The translations under genes were made by a program, and so were the position numbers. Source: a virus. Taken from it: DNA of 25,217 bases. The DNA is taken from positions 1-25,217 of the IMG/VR virus record IMGVR_UViG_3300025133_000555. One strand, 5' to 3'. Positions 1-6,257 of the stretch are shown here, one piece after another; within the stretch, counting starts at the first letter, position 1, and each line of letters opens with the position of its first letter. The notes under the pieces were generated by a model. It ran no database searches, was not told the origin of the DNA, and saw only the letters and a list, made by a program, of their open reading frames with translations.

Positions 1-368
1 GACCATCCAGCAGATTCAGCGTTAGAATCAGCAGAAGCATCAGCTTCTCCAAGAAGTCTTACAAAAGTAACAGGTGTTGTTTGTGAAGCAAGGTGAGCCT
101 GAGCAGCATAGACACCATAAGTTGGTCCCAAACTATTTCCATCTCTCCATACGTCATTGTCTTGTCCACCTTTACCGGAAATTCCTTTTCCGAAGATGGT
201 ATTAAAGTCATCAAGTGTTTTAACCTTAATTGGTTTCATTGCGGGGCCTGATAGAGCTCTTCCAATTATCAAAGGTCCGACATCATCAGATACAACATCT
301 GGTATGCGACTCTCGTCAATTTCACTTATCAATACACCGGGTGAAACAAAATCAAATTTTCTAGGCAT
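1..368 (-). CDS. 18: Contractile tail sheath protein, N-terminal part (gp18-like), runs off the window
   Basis: The reverse strand from 368 to the window edge is open for 122 codons, starting MPRKFDFVSPGVLISEID. The SPGV...E.D opening, then GPLIIGRALSGP and a DDFNTIFGKG segment, is the usual N-terminus of phage tail sheath proteins, the subunit of the contractile tube that surrounds the tail tube. The start is supported by a GGAGATATTTTA leader directly before ATG. The gene lies after gp15, in keeping with a tail module continuing to the left. A CTATTTA promoter-like motif sits 33 bases upstream (401-409), so this gene probably begins its own late transcript. Only the N-terminal quarter or less is visible. 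T4 gp18 has about 660 residues. Identity as a sheath protein is confident; the rest of the protein cannot be judged. Confidence 0.85.
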   Translation of the reverse strand, partial: MPRKFDFVSPGVLISEIDESRIPDVVSDDVGPLIIGRALSGPAMKPIKVKTLDDFNTIFGKGISGKGGQDNDVWRDGNSLGPTYGVYAAQAHLASQTTPVTFVRLLGEADASADSNAESAGW

Positions 369-400
369 TAAAATATCTCCTTATTAATACATTTATCTCT

Positions 401-409
401 TATAAATAG
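401..409 (-). promoter_or_regulatory. Late-promoter-like motif CTATTTA upstream of tail sheath gene
   Basis: The transcribed strand reads TTACTATTTATAAG, 33 bases before the gp18 start. It is one of nine near-identical copies placed before gene starts in this window. Function is inferred from recurrence and position. Confidence 0.55.
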
Positions 410-416
410 TAAGATA

Positions 417-432
417 AAAGCGCAAACGCTCT
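417..432 (-). terminator. Weak hairpin terminator at the end of gp15
   Basis: The transcribed strand gives AGAGCG-TTTG-CGCTTT followed by TATCTT. The stem is six pairs with one G-U and overlaps the gp15 stop codon. It sits directly before the gp18 promoter-like motif. The T-tract is short, so termination may be partial. Confidence 0.35.
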
Positions 433-1273
433 AATCTCTGTAATCCTTGTCTTTCTTTTTCCAAGGGATTTGGTCTCCAATAATTCTACGCTCTCCTGTG
501 ATTCTAACTTTTACTTGGTTTTCCCTCCTAGCAAGGTCTGGTTTCTTTCTAGAATATCCCTCTCCGTTGAGGTGACCAAGTACTTTTATATCAATTTTTG
601 TCTCAAACATTCTTTCGTCTTCACCGATGTTTGCAGCATTATTGTTCATAGAAAAATCTTGTTGGATGAACGCTTCGTATCTATGGCCATCTTTTTGAAA
701 TATAAAAGAATTTATTTGACCAGTTCTTGTTATGAACGGTTGCATCAAATCGTTCATTTGTTGCTGATACTCTGTCCTCAAAGTGATCGAATAGACCATA
801 GTAACATAAACAGGTATTGGAGAGTTATATGTTTCGTAAATAATTTGATTATTTTCGTCAACCTTTCCTGTTTGTTGTTTGTTCTTACTGTCTTGTTGAA
901 CTATAGAGGATTGAAAGTTTTGAGTTTTATCTTGATTTATTCTAGAATCAACAGGAACAGATCCTCCTTTGTAATCATCAACTTCTAATACGTTCGCTTG
1001 ATAAGCTCCTTTGAAGTTCGGGTCTTTTGTCATCGATGAGCGGTTTATTGTTATCAAAGGAAGTATCAGTTTTCCAACTTTATCTCTGATTCTTGCGTCT
1101 TTTTTAATTTGCCAAACCCTTTCAGTACCAAGCCACAATACGGGAACTTTGTAAATTCCTCTATTGGTCCTTGTGTGTACATCTAAATCACCATCAACCC
1201 ATTCGAACAACCCAGTGTCTATTGTCTCGATTGTTGAGGCTTGAAAGTGTATATATTCATCGTTACTCGGCAT
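431..1273 (-). CDS. 15: Tail terminator / proximal tail sheath stabiliser (gp15-like)
   Basis: This 280-residue protein resembles T4 gp15 (272 aa), the hexameric ring that caps the contracted tail and joins it to the neck. Visible similarity is in the order of features: a KVPV strand near residue 42, an ILPLITI segment, a long variable loop, then SPIPVYVTMVYSITLRTEY followed by a QQQMNDLMQPF helix. T4 gp15 has SPIKMIYELSIFTRYEDDM and ILPYFQP in the same order. An upstream ATG at 1285 is also in frame, but GGAG lies between the two ATGs and six bases before the second, so the start at 1273 (MPSNDEYIHF) is preferred. That start falls inside the end of gp14, implying translational coupling. The C-terminus is strongly basic. 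The assignment comes from pattern and gene order, not from a database search. Confidence 0.7.
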   Translation of the reverse strand: MPSNDEYIHFQASTIETIDTGLFEWVDGDLDVHTRTNRGIYKVPVLWLGTERVWQIKKDARIRDKVGKLILPLITINRSSMTKDPNFKGAYQANVLEVDDYKGGSVPVDSRINQDKTQNFQSSIVQQDSKNKQQTGKVDENNQIIYETYNSPIPVYVTMVYSITLRTEYQQQMNDLMQPFITRTGQINSFIFQKDGHRYEAFIQQDFSMNNNAANIGEDERMFETKIDIKVLGHLNGEGYSRKKPDLARRENQVKVRITGERRIIGDQIPWKKKDKDYRD

Positions 1274-1754
1274 TAAATACTCCATCTCGTGCTCTAATAC
1301 ACTCTGCTATGACTTCAAACTGAACGTCTGCTTGTCCAAACAAGTGTTTTGGTTCATTTGTTTTGACTATCTCGTAAAATATCTTTCCATACTTTACAAA
1401 GTCTCCCTCTCTAATAAATAGGTCTTGATCTTCGGTTAAACGTCGCTTGTGAAACATAACCTTTAAGCCGGTCTTCTTATCGAGAGCCATGTTCTCGAGG
1501 AAATTGGTCTCGACTCCTCCATATTCCACTCGAGCATACACTCTTATAGGTGGAAGGAACGTTTTCTCGATTGCTTCTCCATATAATGGGTGAAAATTAG
1601 TGTGCTGGATGTCAATTGGGAAATAGAGCAACTGTTGACCAGCGACCCGTTCGATAATCTCATCATTAACTTGCTTTACAAGATTCTTTTCCTTCTCTCC
1701 AAGGAACATCGGAGGTGGTGGTGCATCTGGTTTTTTCCATTTATTATCGGCCAT
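1263..1754 (-). CDS. 14: Neck protein (gp14-like), short form
   Basis: This 163-residue protein has the T4 gp14 neck-protein layout. There is an N-terminal helix (VNDEIIERVAGQQ), then a YFPID strand matching gp14 YYVPRE, then LYGEAIEKTF matching the IFGEDLKNKF region. The middle contains an EGDFVKYGKIFYEIVKTNEP segment followed by LFGQADVQFEV, which parallels gp14 EGDLIYFP...FEINWVEP...YQLGQN. gp14 works with gp13 to close the filled head and to form the site where the tail attaches. The protein is shorter than T4 gp14 (256 aa), lacking its C-terminal extension. The N-terminus has a proline run (KKPDAPPPPMF). The gene sits four bases after gp13 and overlaps gp15 start, so the three are probably co-translated. 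Confidence 0.68.
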   Translation of the reverse strand: MADNKWKKPDAPPPPMFLGEKEKNLVKQVNDEIIERVAGQQLLYFPIDIQHTNFHPLYGEAIEKTFLPPIRVYARVEYGGVETNFLENMALDKKTGLKVMFHKRRLTEDQDLFIREGDFVKYGKIFYEIVKTNEPKHLFGQADVQFEVIAECIRARDGVFNAE

Positions 1755-1758
1755 TTAT

Positions 1759-3030
1759 TTATCCTACGAATATCTTGAGAGGTGCATCCGAGATGATGTC
1801 TTTTGCCTTTTCGGTCATAGCCGCATCGGTTTCTATAAGCTTACTATAGGTTATTTCATCCAATTGTTTCTGGAGCTCTTCTTTTAGCCCTTGTTTCTCT
1901 TCTTTTGCTTGAGCCAACAAGTCCGAAGCGTTCAAACTGATATTGTCTCCGGGAATTGGAATATTACCACCGAACTTTCCTCTAACTTGACCAAGAATTT
2001 CCTTAGATAAGGCCAAAGCATATCTTCTAATCCACTGTTTACCGATGGAGTTAATTTTTTCGTATGGAAGATTCTCAAAAGGGATTGTATTCATGTTGTT
2101 TACACCATCTAATCCCATATTATTATCATCAGTCCAAATTTCTCCATCTTCAATTGTAAATTTAAACCAGAATTTTTCCGGAGATACTGAACTTGGAATC
2201 GGAAACAACCTAAGTTGATTATCGATTATCTCATATGAATAATGAGAGGTTCTTGTATAGAGGTGATCTTCATAAGACATCGCTTGCAACTTGTTTTGCC
2301 AAGCTGGGATAACCTGAAATGTTGAATCATCAGCATATTGACCGTAGGTGTGCATATCGCCAACAACATTTAAGCCACCGTAGTATCCATAGAATCTCCA
2401 CATTTGTTGAGGGGAAACATAATACATCTGTCTTATTTTAACTCTTGGGTTCCCGACCATTTTATTATAGAAAGGTGAACTACTGTCATTTGCCGATGAA
2501 GATACAACACTTTGAAGGTCATAATCTTGTTTATCACTTACGATATCTATGGAGGCACTATAAACGGTCTGTGTGCCGCCTATTCCAGCCTCGGTGGCAA
2601 ACGTATCACCAATGCGAAAAGCCGCCTCAAATGAGAACTTAGGATACTTTAATGCATAATCTTGAGGACCGTCTGTTATTTCGCCTCGATGGTTGAACGA
2701 ACCAGTCGTTGAACCAAGAGCAGAGCCGATTACATTCTTGGTTTGGTGCATATTTATGATATAAGAATATTCAAGACATGACTCTTCATAAGCAGCAAAC
2801 ACACTTCCACTTGTTATCTCGACATCTAATATATCTCCGCCAAGTCTTTTATATACAAAAGCAACTTGAGCTACTGCTCCTGTGACAAAAGCAACAGAAC
2901 CAGAGTAGGCGCCTATGGGGCATGCATCTGTAACTTCCGAAAGCGCAGCAGTGGACCCATTAAAGCTAGCTGTTTTTGGTAAAACTATTGCTGTTGTTGT
3001 TGATGTTGGTGTTAAAGTTGGTAATGACAT
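1759..3030 (-). CDS. 13: Neck / head-completion protein (gp13-like) with long N-terminal part
   Basis: The 423-residue product carries, at about residues 325-365, the hallmark of T4-like gp13 neck proteins: a helix INSIGKQWIRRYALALSKE, then ILGQVRGKFGGNIPIPGDNISLNA. T4 gp13 has a comparable KKFGNMTLPGG turn. A charged helix follows (LLAQAKEEKQGLKEELQKQL). gp13 completes DNA-filled heads and provides, with gp14, the tail docking surface. The protein is longer than T4 gp13 (309 aa). The first 150 or so residues are Ser/Thr/Gly-rich and look like an added beta domain. The start is preceded by a GGAG sequence, and a one-mismatch copy of the promoter-like motif (CTACTTA) lies 22 bases upstream. 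gp14 follows after four bases. Identity is supported by the conserved C-terminal helix and by the gp13-gp14-gp15 order. Confidence 0.75.
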   Translation of the reverse strand: MSLPTLTPTSTTTAIVLPKTASFNGSTAALSEVTDACPIGAYSGSVAFVTGAVAQVAFVYKRLGGDILDVEITSGSVFAAYEESCLEYSYIINMHQTKNVIGSALGSTTGSFNHRGEITDGPQDYALKYPKFSFEAAFRIGDTFATEAGIGGTQTVYSASIDIVSDKQDYDLQSVVSSSANDSSSPFYNKMVGNPRVKIRQMYYVSPQQMWRFYGYYGGLNVVGDMHTYGQYADDSTFQVIPAWQNKLQAMSYEDHLYTRTSHYSYEIIDNQLRLFPIPSSVSPEKFWFKFTIEDGEIWTDDNNMGLDGVNNMNTIPFENLPYEKINSIGKQWIRRYALALSKEILGQVRGKFGGNIPIPGDNISLNASDLLAQAKEEKQGLKEELQKQLDEITYSKLIETDAAMTEKAKDIISDAPLKIFVG

Positions 3031-3070
3031 TCATTGTATCTCCGTTCTATTGTAAGTAGTTTTGCCTTAA

Positions 3071-3103
3071 AGAAAAAGCCCCAAGCATATGCAAGGGGCA
3101 ACG
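3071..3103 (-). terminator. Rho-independent terminator after the Lys/Ala-rich gene
   Basis: The transcribed strand has GCCCC-TTGCATATGCTT-GGGGC followed by TTTTTCTTT. The loop contains the palindrome GCATATGC. It lies about 20 bases past the stop of the 124-aa gene and before the gp13 leader. Confidence 0.85.
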
Positions 3104-3126
3104 GAGGACTAATATAATATTAGTAA

Positions 3127-3501
3127 TTAGTTTTCTTTAGGAGAATCTACTTTTTTCTTAGTGTCTTTGGCTTTCTTTTTAGCAGCTTCAGCTTTTCGTT
3201 TAGCAGCAGCTTCTGCTTTTTTCTTGCGAGCGGCTTCTTCGGCTTTACGCTTAGCTTCGGCCTGTGCTTTTCGTTTAGCTTCGGCTTCTTGTTGAGCTTT
3301 TCGAGCTGCGTCTTGAGCGGCTTTGATAACGGCTTCGGCAGCAGCTTTCTTTTTGGCTTCTTCGATTGGATCAATAGGAGCATGGGCGCCAAGTTGTTCT
3401 CTTATTGCTTTTGCTTCGGGAGTTCCTTCTTGAACCTGTGAAAGTTGTTGTAATAGCTTTGCCTTACGGGCTCTGCTTATAAATTTAACTTTGCTTGACA
3501 T
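3127..3501 (-). CDS. Lys/Ala/Glu-rich helical protein, unknown function
   Basis: This 124-residue protein starts MSSKVKFISRARKAKLLQQL, has a short hinge (GAHAPIDPIEE), and then about 75 residues made almost only of K, A, E, R and Q with repeated KRKAEA and KKKAEA blocks. Such sequence forms a long single helix or a TolA-like coiled coil and is very basic overall. No catalytic motif is visible. The gene has its own leader (AAGGAGACAAAT before ATG), an upstream promoter-like motif and a strong terminator, so it is a separately transcribed late gene. A basic internal head protein that contacts DNA, or a rod-like structural or scaffold part, are both possible. Function is not recognised, and composition-based matches would be misleading. 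Confidence 0.8.
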   Translation of the reverse strand: MSSKVKFISRARKAKLLQQLSQVQEGTPEAKAIREQLGAHAPIDPIEEAKKKAAAEAVIKAAQDAARKAQQEAEAKRKAQAEAKRKAEEAARKKKAEAAAKRKAEAAKKKAKDTKKKVDSPKEN

Positions 3502-3524
3502 ATTTGTCTCCTTGTGATATTATA

Positions 3525-3532
3525 CTAAATAG
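3525..3532 (-). promoter_or_regulatory. Late-promoter-like motif upstream of the Lys/Ala-rich gene
   Basis: The transcribed strand reads ATACTATTTAGTAT, 24 bases before the start at 3501. A TGGACA hexamer lies exactly 17 bases before TATTTA, inside the preceding gene. This suggests TATTTA occupies a -10 position, though the -35 match may be chance. Confidence 0.55.
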
Positions 3533-3537
3533 TATCA

Positions 3538-3669
3538 TTAATCGCTTTTGTCCACTCTGGTTTCTGTAATGGTTAATGCTAACTCTTTTATGTATTCTAA
3601 AAGATTCTTTTGTTGTTCTTGAAGGTCTCGGACTTGTTGTTCTAAAACTTGGATTCTTTGTTCTTTCAT
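3538..3669 (-). CDS. Small coiled-coil protein, 43 aa, unknown function
   Basis: The frame could be read from 3813, but that would run through the preceding gene end and a terminator. The internal ATG at 3669 is preceded by CCAAGGAGACAAA, a strong ribosome binding site, and by a promoter-like motif at 3687-3694, so the real product is MKEQRIQVLEQQVRDLQEQQ... of 43 residues. Leucine, isoleucine and valine recur at heptad spacing through residues 6-34, with glutamine between, giving a short coiled coil. No other domain is present. It could be an oligomerisation peptide or minor virion part. It lies in a series of small separately transcribed genes between gp23 and gp13. Confidence 0.6.
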   Translation of the reverse strand: MKEQRIQVLEQQVRDLQEQQKNLLEYIKELALTITETRVDKSD

Positions 3670-3686
3670 TTTGTCTCCTTGGTTTA

Positions 3687-3694
3687 TTAAATAG
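3687..3694 (-). promoter_or_regulatory. Late-promoter-like motif upstream of the 43-aa gene
   Basis: The transcribed strand reads AAACTATTTAATAA, 18 bases before the start at 3669 and directly after the T-tract of the previous terminator. Confidence 0.55.
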
Positions 3695-3699
3695 TTTTT

Positions 3700-3736
3700 A
3701 AAAAAAAGAAAACCCCCAACCAAAAGGAAGGAGGTT
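3700..3736 (-). terminator. Rho-independent terminator after the 149-aa gene
   Basis: On the transcribed strand AACCTCC pairs with GGGGGTT (one G-U) around a 14-base loop, followed by TTCTTTTTTTT. It lies just after the stop at 3764 and abuts the next promoter-like motif. Confidence 0.8.
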
Positions 3737-3763
3737 TGTGTGGTATTCTTTTGAAACTCTTTA

Positions 3764-4213
3764 CTATTGCACGAGAGGAGCAGCAGCAATTGAATTAACA
3801 GCTTCTGCGGCACCGCTTGATCTGCTGAGTAATGCCCAACCAGAAGCAGTCCAAATACAAGTCACTGTTTCACCAATGTTGGTCAGAGTAAAAGTATTAT
3901 AACTCCCAGCTGTTGTAGCTGGAGTTACTTGAAACGCGTTTGTAGCATGTAAGCTTACAAAGTATTTAAGCTGCCCAACAGTTGTACCATTAGCCAATGT
4001 AACAGCCATTGTGTCACCATCTGACGTAACAAGAGATACTGGTACAGTTATACTAGCAGCTCCAGCAGCAGTAATGGCTTCTGTGCCTAAAGACAAAGCT
4101 GCGGCACCTGAGATGCTTGGCGCTGTCAATGTTGAGTTTGTGAGATCTAAATCTCTATCTACTGTTTCTAACAGTTTTTCCATTCGGCCTAAGCCCATTC
4201 TTCGATTTCCCAT
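3764..4213 (-). CDS. Probable virion decoration or head-associated protein, 149 aa
   Basis: The product begins MGNRRMGLGRMEKLLETVDR, a short basic helix, followed by about 120 residues of Ala/Thr/Gly/Ser-rich sequence of the kind seen in beta-structured virion proteins. The final part (FTLTNIGETVTCIWTASGWA) ends in a small aromatic strand pattern resembling the end of the fibre proteins upstream. It has no enzymatic motif. It is transcribed just after the major capsid gene and has its own terminator, which fits an abundant head decoration or similar structural protein, but this is inference. The start has a GGAG leader. Its upstream region contains the three-way-junction RNA candidate at 4248-4319. 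Confidence 0.6.
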   Translation of the reverse strand: MGNRRMGLGRMEKLLETVDRDLDLTNSTLTAPSISGAAALSLGTEAITAAGAASITVPVSLVTSDGDTMAVTLANGTTVGQLKYFVSLHATNAFQVTPATTAGSYNTFTLTNIGETVTCIWTASGWALLSRSSGAAEAVNSIAAAPLVQ

Positions 4214-4235
4214 AATATTTCTCCTTTTTTATAAT
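4207..4235 (+). promoter_or_regulatory. Possible sigma70-type promoter on the opposite strand for the RNA candidate
   Basis: A perfect -10 box TATAAT lies at 4230-4235 on the plus strand, with TTCCCA (four of six matches to TTGACA) 17 bases upstream. A start near 4242 would begin just before the structured element. Such a box can arise by chance in AT-rich leader sequence. Confidence 0.3.
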
Positions 4236-4247
4236 TATGGACCCGTT

Positions 4248-4319
4248 TTCTGGTCAGTTTCTACCAGCCCCATTCCGGTAGAGACAGTGAGCAGGGGCCT
4301 CGCTCAAAGGAGACCAGAA
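4248..4319. ncRNA. Candidate structured RNA: three-way junction with complementary hairpin loops
   Basis: Plus-strand pairings: closing stem TTCTGGTC (4248-4255) with GACCAGAA (4312-4319), 8 bp. Hairpin one: TCTACC (4260-4265) with GGTAGA (4277-4282), extendable to 9 bp with one G-U. Hairpin two: TGAGC (4288-4292) with GCTCA (4302-4306). Loop one holds GCCCC (4267-4271) and loop two holds GGGGC (4294-4298), which can form a 5-bp kissing contact. On the minus strand this would be the 5' leader of the 149-aa gene; there the extended stem has a C-A mismatch. On the plus strand a TATAAT box precedes it and a hairpin at 4356-4379 could end it. I do not recognise it as a known class, and the strand is undecided. 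Confidence 0.5.
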
Positions 4320-4343
4320 TTCAAGTCGTAGTAATTAGTATCT

Positions 4344-4380
4344 AGAAATAGAAAAGCCCCAAATCCGAAGATAAGGGGCA
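4344..4380 (-). terminator. Terminator of the major capsid gene, cUUCGg loop, possibly bidirectional
   Basis: The transcribed strand has GCCCC-TTATCTTCGGATTT-GGGGC then TTTTCTATTT. The inner ATC-TTCG-GAT forms the very stable cUUCGg tetraloop, showing the minus strand is the main orientation. In reverse the stem is followed by ATTTCATTTT, so it could also stop a plus-strand transcript. The T-tract contains CTATTTC, a one-mismatch form of the promoter-like motif. Confidence 0.85.
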
Positions 4381-4416
4381 TTTCATTTTAAGGTTATCTT
4401 CTTACTCAGTCAAGGA

Positions 4417-6231
4417 CTAAGCTCCAGATTCGCCAAGGAGACCACGAATGATAACAAGACCGTACATGTCAGGACGTACCATCTTCTTAGCATAACGAGT
4501 CATTACACCTTTACGAGGAACAAAGTCTTCTGGTCCGAAGATAGTTGGAGTTACTTGTAGAGGCACATAAGGTGCATATACGTAACCTGATTCTAAGAAA
4601 GAACCACCTTTACGTCCAACGAGCATTAAGTTACGAGGGAAGTAAGGGTCAACGATAACGTCGAACTTGCGAGAAAGACTTCCGGCCTTAACAGCACCAA
4701 TGTCACCTTTATCAGCGTCAGCAGTTACGTTAGCACGGAATCCAGAGGTGAACTCAAGGATATTAGCACCTTCAGGAGAACAAACTACATAGTTAGCTCC
4801 GCCACGAAGTGTCTTTCTGTGGATTTGAGCAGAAACGTCATTGATAGTTTCAATAAGAGTCTCATACCATTCAGAAACAGTTCCGGTAAAGTCAGGAGCA
4901 GCAGAAGTTGCACCAATTTCAGTACCAGTTTCTCTGTTTACAAATAGTCCGGGAGAACGAGCCCAGTAGTAAGTGGCAGCAGTTGCGCCATTTACAAGGT
5001 CAGCAAGGATCTCACGGTCAATCTCAAGAGCAATTTGCTCAGAAAGAATAGAAGTCAATTCAACTTCAGCATCAATATTATGGTAAGCATTCAAATCTTG
5101 ACCCAACTCAGGTGTCCATTTAGCTTTAAGCTTCTTGGTCTGGGCTGTGATCGCAGTTGAATCAACACTGATGTCGATTTCTGGGATTTCTGCTAACCCT
5201 TCAAGTGCAAATAAATCACCAACAATGGCACCAACCGAGGTTGCGCCAACGTTGTCATATTGATCCTTGATAGGAACTGTAATATGAGCAGCGTTGGTGG
5301 CGTTAGCCAAAGCAGCTTGAACAGCGACAGCGGCTCCGCCGGTCTCAATTGAGAAGATAAAACGAACTGATTCGCCTTGACCATTCAAAGACTCAGCAGT
5401 AGTAACCTTATCAGTCAAACGACGGATTTGCTTCATTGTAGCTGAATTAGAAACAGCAGTAATATCTGTAGCTAAGTCAGTAACGTCAAACTGGAATGCA
5501 GATAGATTGTCATAATCAACATCACCAGTGGAACAAGTAAATGCTGAGGTTTTAAGATCTACAACGACAATTTTATAAGTACTATCATCAATAGTTAAAA
5601 GATCAGGATCAAACTTAATGATTTTCTTGTTTGCGTCCGTTACAGCACCATCTAGATCAAAGACGAGTGCGCGACCGTCACCAGTAGCAACAGCAGCAAT
5701 AGAGCCGCTTGGAGATGCATAAGCATAACCTACAGATCCTCCACGACCGGGACCACTAAAATCTTCTTTTCCACCAGCATCAACAAGATTAACACCATCA
5801 ATGATTCCTGAACCTAACTTATCAGTACCATAGATAGAACCTTCAGCAGCATTACCCATACGAGGCATTACAGCAGTAGTTCCACCAGCATCTGGTGAGA
5901 ATTTGAAATCTAAGAAGAAGATCAAGCCAGATGGCAAAGACATCGGTTGAACACTTACAAGATCATTTGCAATAAGTCCGGCGAATACACGACGAACGAT
6001 AGGGAAAGCAACAGCAGCAAAACCTTCAACGTCACCAGCAGCCATGCTAGAAGACTCTCGAAGAAGTTCTTTTGCTTGGTTTTCCAAAAGACGAGCCATT
6101 GTCGCCTTTTTATGTTGGGTCTCAAGACCCTCAAGAAGTCCAGTTGAGGACCACTTGTTTAGAAGTGCACTACCTTCCGCTTTCATATCACGGTTGACGA
6201 TGCCTTCTGTTAATTTTTCAATTATAGACAT
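4417..6231 (-). CDS. 23: Major capsid protein (gp23-like)
   Basis: The 604-residue product is the HK97-fold shell protein. The N-terminus (ALLNKWSSTGLLEG at about 22-35, then ARLLENQ) follows T4 gp23 (LLNKWKPLLEGEGL, IFENQ). The mature domain opens with VRRVFAGLIANDLVSVQPM, matching T4 MVRRAIPNLIAFDICGVQPM. The C-terminus has GYVYAPYVPLQVTP, then EDFVPRKGVMTRYAKK, matching T4 IYYAPYVAL...FQPVMGFKTRY. A gp21 cleavage site of the (L/I)-x-E type is visible at LLRE/SSS (after residue 59), close to the T4 cut after residue 65. It exceeds T4 gp23 (521 aa), mainly through extra sequence at about residues 150-330, probably an insertion domain. It follows the scaffold gene closely and ends in a strong terminator. 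Confidence 0.95.
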   Translation of the reverse strand: MSIIEKLTEGIVNRDMKAEGSALLNKWSSTGLLEGLETQHKKATMARLLENQAKELLRESSSMAAGDVEGFAAVAFPIVRRVFAGLIANDLVSVQPMSLPSGLIFFLDFKFSPDAGGTTAVMPRMGNAAEGSIYGTDKLGSGIIDGVNLVDAGGKEDFSGPGRGGSVGYAYASPSGSIAAVATGDGRALVFDLDGAVTDANKKIIKFDPDLLTIDDSTYKIVVVDLKTSAFTCSTGDVDYDNLSAFQFDVTDLATDITAVSNSATMKQIRRLTDKVTTAESLNGQGESVRFIFSIETGGAAVAVQAALANATNAAHITVPIKDQYDNVGATSVGAIVGDLFALEGLAEIPEIDISVDSTAITAQTKKLKAKWTPELGQDLNAYHNIDAEVELTSILSEQIALEIDREILADLVNGATAATYYWARSPGLFVNRETGTEIGATSAAPDFTGTVSEWYETLIETINDVSAQIHRKTLRGGANYVVCSPEGANILEFTSGFRANVTADADKGDIGAVKAGSLSRKFDVIVDPYFPRNLMLVGRKGGSFLESGYVYAPYVPLQVTPTIFGPEDFVPRKGVMTRYAKKMVRPDMYGLVIIRGLLGESGA

Positions 6232-6257
6232 TTTTTATACCTCCTTAATTGTATTTT

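Noticed and set aside
3147-3392. An 81-codon frame inside the Lys/Ala-rich gene
   Set aside because: It is a frame-shifted reading of the same AAG/GCN-rich repeats and has no suitable ribosome site.
3538-3813. A 91-codon reading of the small coiled-coil gene
   Set aside because: The first 48 codons cross the end of the previous gene and its terminator; the internal ATG has the strong ribosome site.
4257-4266. AGTTTCTACC, which resembles the junction sequence of purine riboswitches
   Set aside because: In purine riboswitches this segment is mainly an unpaired junction, but here it is the paired side of a 9-bp stem and the rest of the core does not match.
4240-4325. Hammerhead ribozyme or tRNA at the structured region
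   Set aside because: No CUGANGA core on either strand, and no tRNA arms or T-loop consensus; only the three-way pairing is supported.
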